DNA from: Oscillospiraceae bacterium
Lineage (GTDB): Bacteria > Bacillota > Clostridia > Oscillospirales > Oscillospiraceae
Direction of reading: 5' to 3'
DNA: 15,972 bases
NCBI GenBank assembly: GCA_028691385.1
Contig: JAQUZL010000035.1
Span: forward strand, 1 to 15,972
Below the pieces are notes generated by a model, which did no database searches, was not told where the DNA came from, and saw only the letters and a program-made list of their open reading frames with translations. This document shows, piece after piece, positions 15,895-15,972 of the stretch. The translations under genes were made by a program, and so were the position numbers. Positions within the stretch are counted from its first letter, which is position 1, and the number at the start of each line of letters is the position of its first letter.

Positions 15895-15912
15895 TGCTAT
15901 AAATTTATAGCA
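15895..15912. promoter_or_regulatory. 18-bp perfect palindrome overlapping the candidate -10 (possible operator)
   Basis: TGCTATAAATTTATAGCA reads the same on both strands. It contains the candidate -10 TATAAA of the pseudopilin promoter (15904-15909 on the - strand) and a mirror copy on the + strand. A dimeric regulator bound here would block RNA polymerase. The palindrome is a fact; the function is inferred. Confidence 0.45.
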
Positions 15913-15930
15913 ACTTTATTTGATTTTCAA
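15904..15930 (-). promoter_or_regulatory. candidate sigma70-like promoter of the pseudopilin operon
   Basis: On the - strand TTGAAA (15925-15930) and TATAAA (15904-15909) resemble -35 and -10 boxes. The spacing of 15 nt is short. The surrounding DNA is AT-rich and lies about 85-110 bp before the first pseudopilin gene. Confidence 0.35.
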
Positions 15931-15972
15931 GTCTTTTGATAACAAAATCGATGATAAGTTCACTTTTTCATA

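Overview
The window most likely comes from a bacterium of the PVC group, and Lentisphaerota (Victivallis-like) fits best. This is inferred from a tandem array of pseudopilin-like proteins. Each has a 'K/R-FTLIELLVVIAIIAILA' type N-terminus (degenerate in one) and a C-terminal H-X9-DG motif. Proteins of this pattern are strongly expanded in Lentisphaerota and other PVC bacteria. Very large multi-PAS/GAF hybrid histidine kinases fit the same setting. No rRNA, tRNA, CRISPR array, transposase or plasmid gene was recognised.

Layout. Bases 1-264 hold the possible tail of an upstream gene, a strong 9-bp hairpin and an AT-rich leader. Bases 265-11910 (+ strand) are a tight signalling operon. Its first gene, a hybrid sensor kinase, is broken by a one-base deletion at about 4100. 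It therefore appears as two overlapping reading frames (265-4254 and 4122-6410), which together would make one protein of about 2048 residues. The second gene (6442-11910) is an intact 1822-residue hybrid kinase. It begins 31 nt after the first and is clearly its paralogue. Bases 11911-12513 hold no gene I can support, only some inverted repeats between convergent transcription units. Bases 12514-15822 (- strand) hold four consecutive pseudopilin-like genes with gaps of 14, about 33 and about 46 nt, read from 15822 down to 12514. Bases 15823-15972 are their promoter region, with an 18-bp perfect palindrome and a 17-bp quasi-palindrome.

Function. Both kinases are predicted inner-membrane proteins: a signal peptide, periplasmic ligand-binding modules, one membrane helix, a long cytoplasmic chain of PAS and GAF domains, then HisKA, HATPase and a C-terminal receiver. 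They share the PAS and kinase modules but differ in the periplasmic sensor. The first has an ABC_sub_bind-like domain; the second has two family-3 solute-binding (SBP_bac_3) domains, as in BvgS/EvgS-type sensors. Neither has an output domain, and no HPt protein or DNA-binding response regulator is in the window, so the partner must lie elsewhere. The pseudopilin-like proteins should be membrane- or envelope-anchored by their N-terminal helix; their individual roles are unknown. A regulatory link between the kinases and the pseudopilin operon is only a neighbourhood inference.
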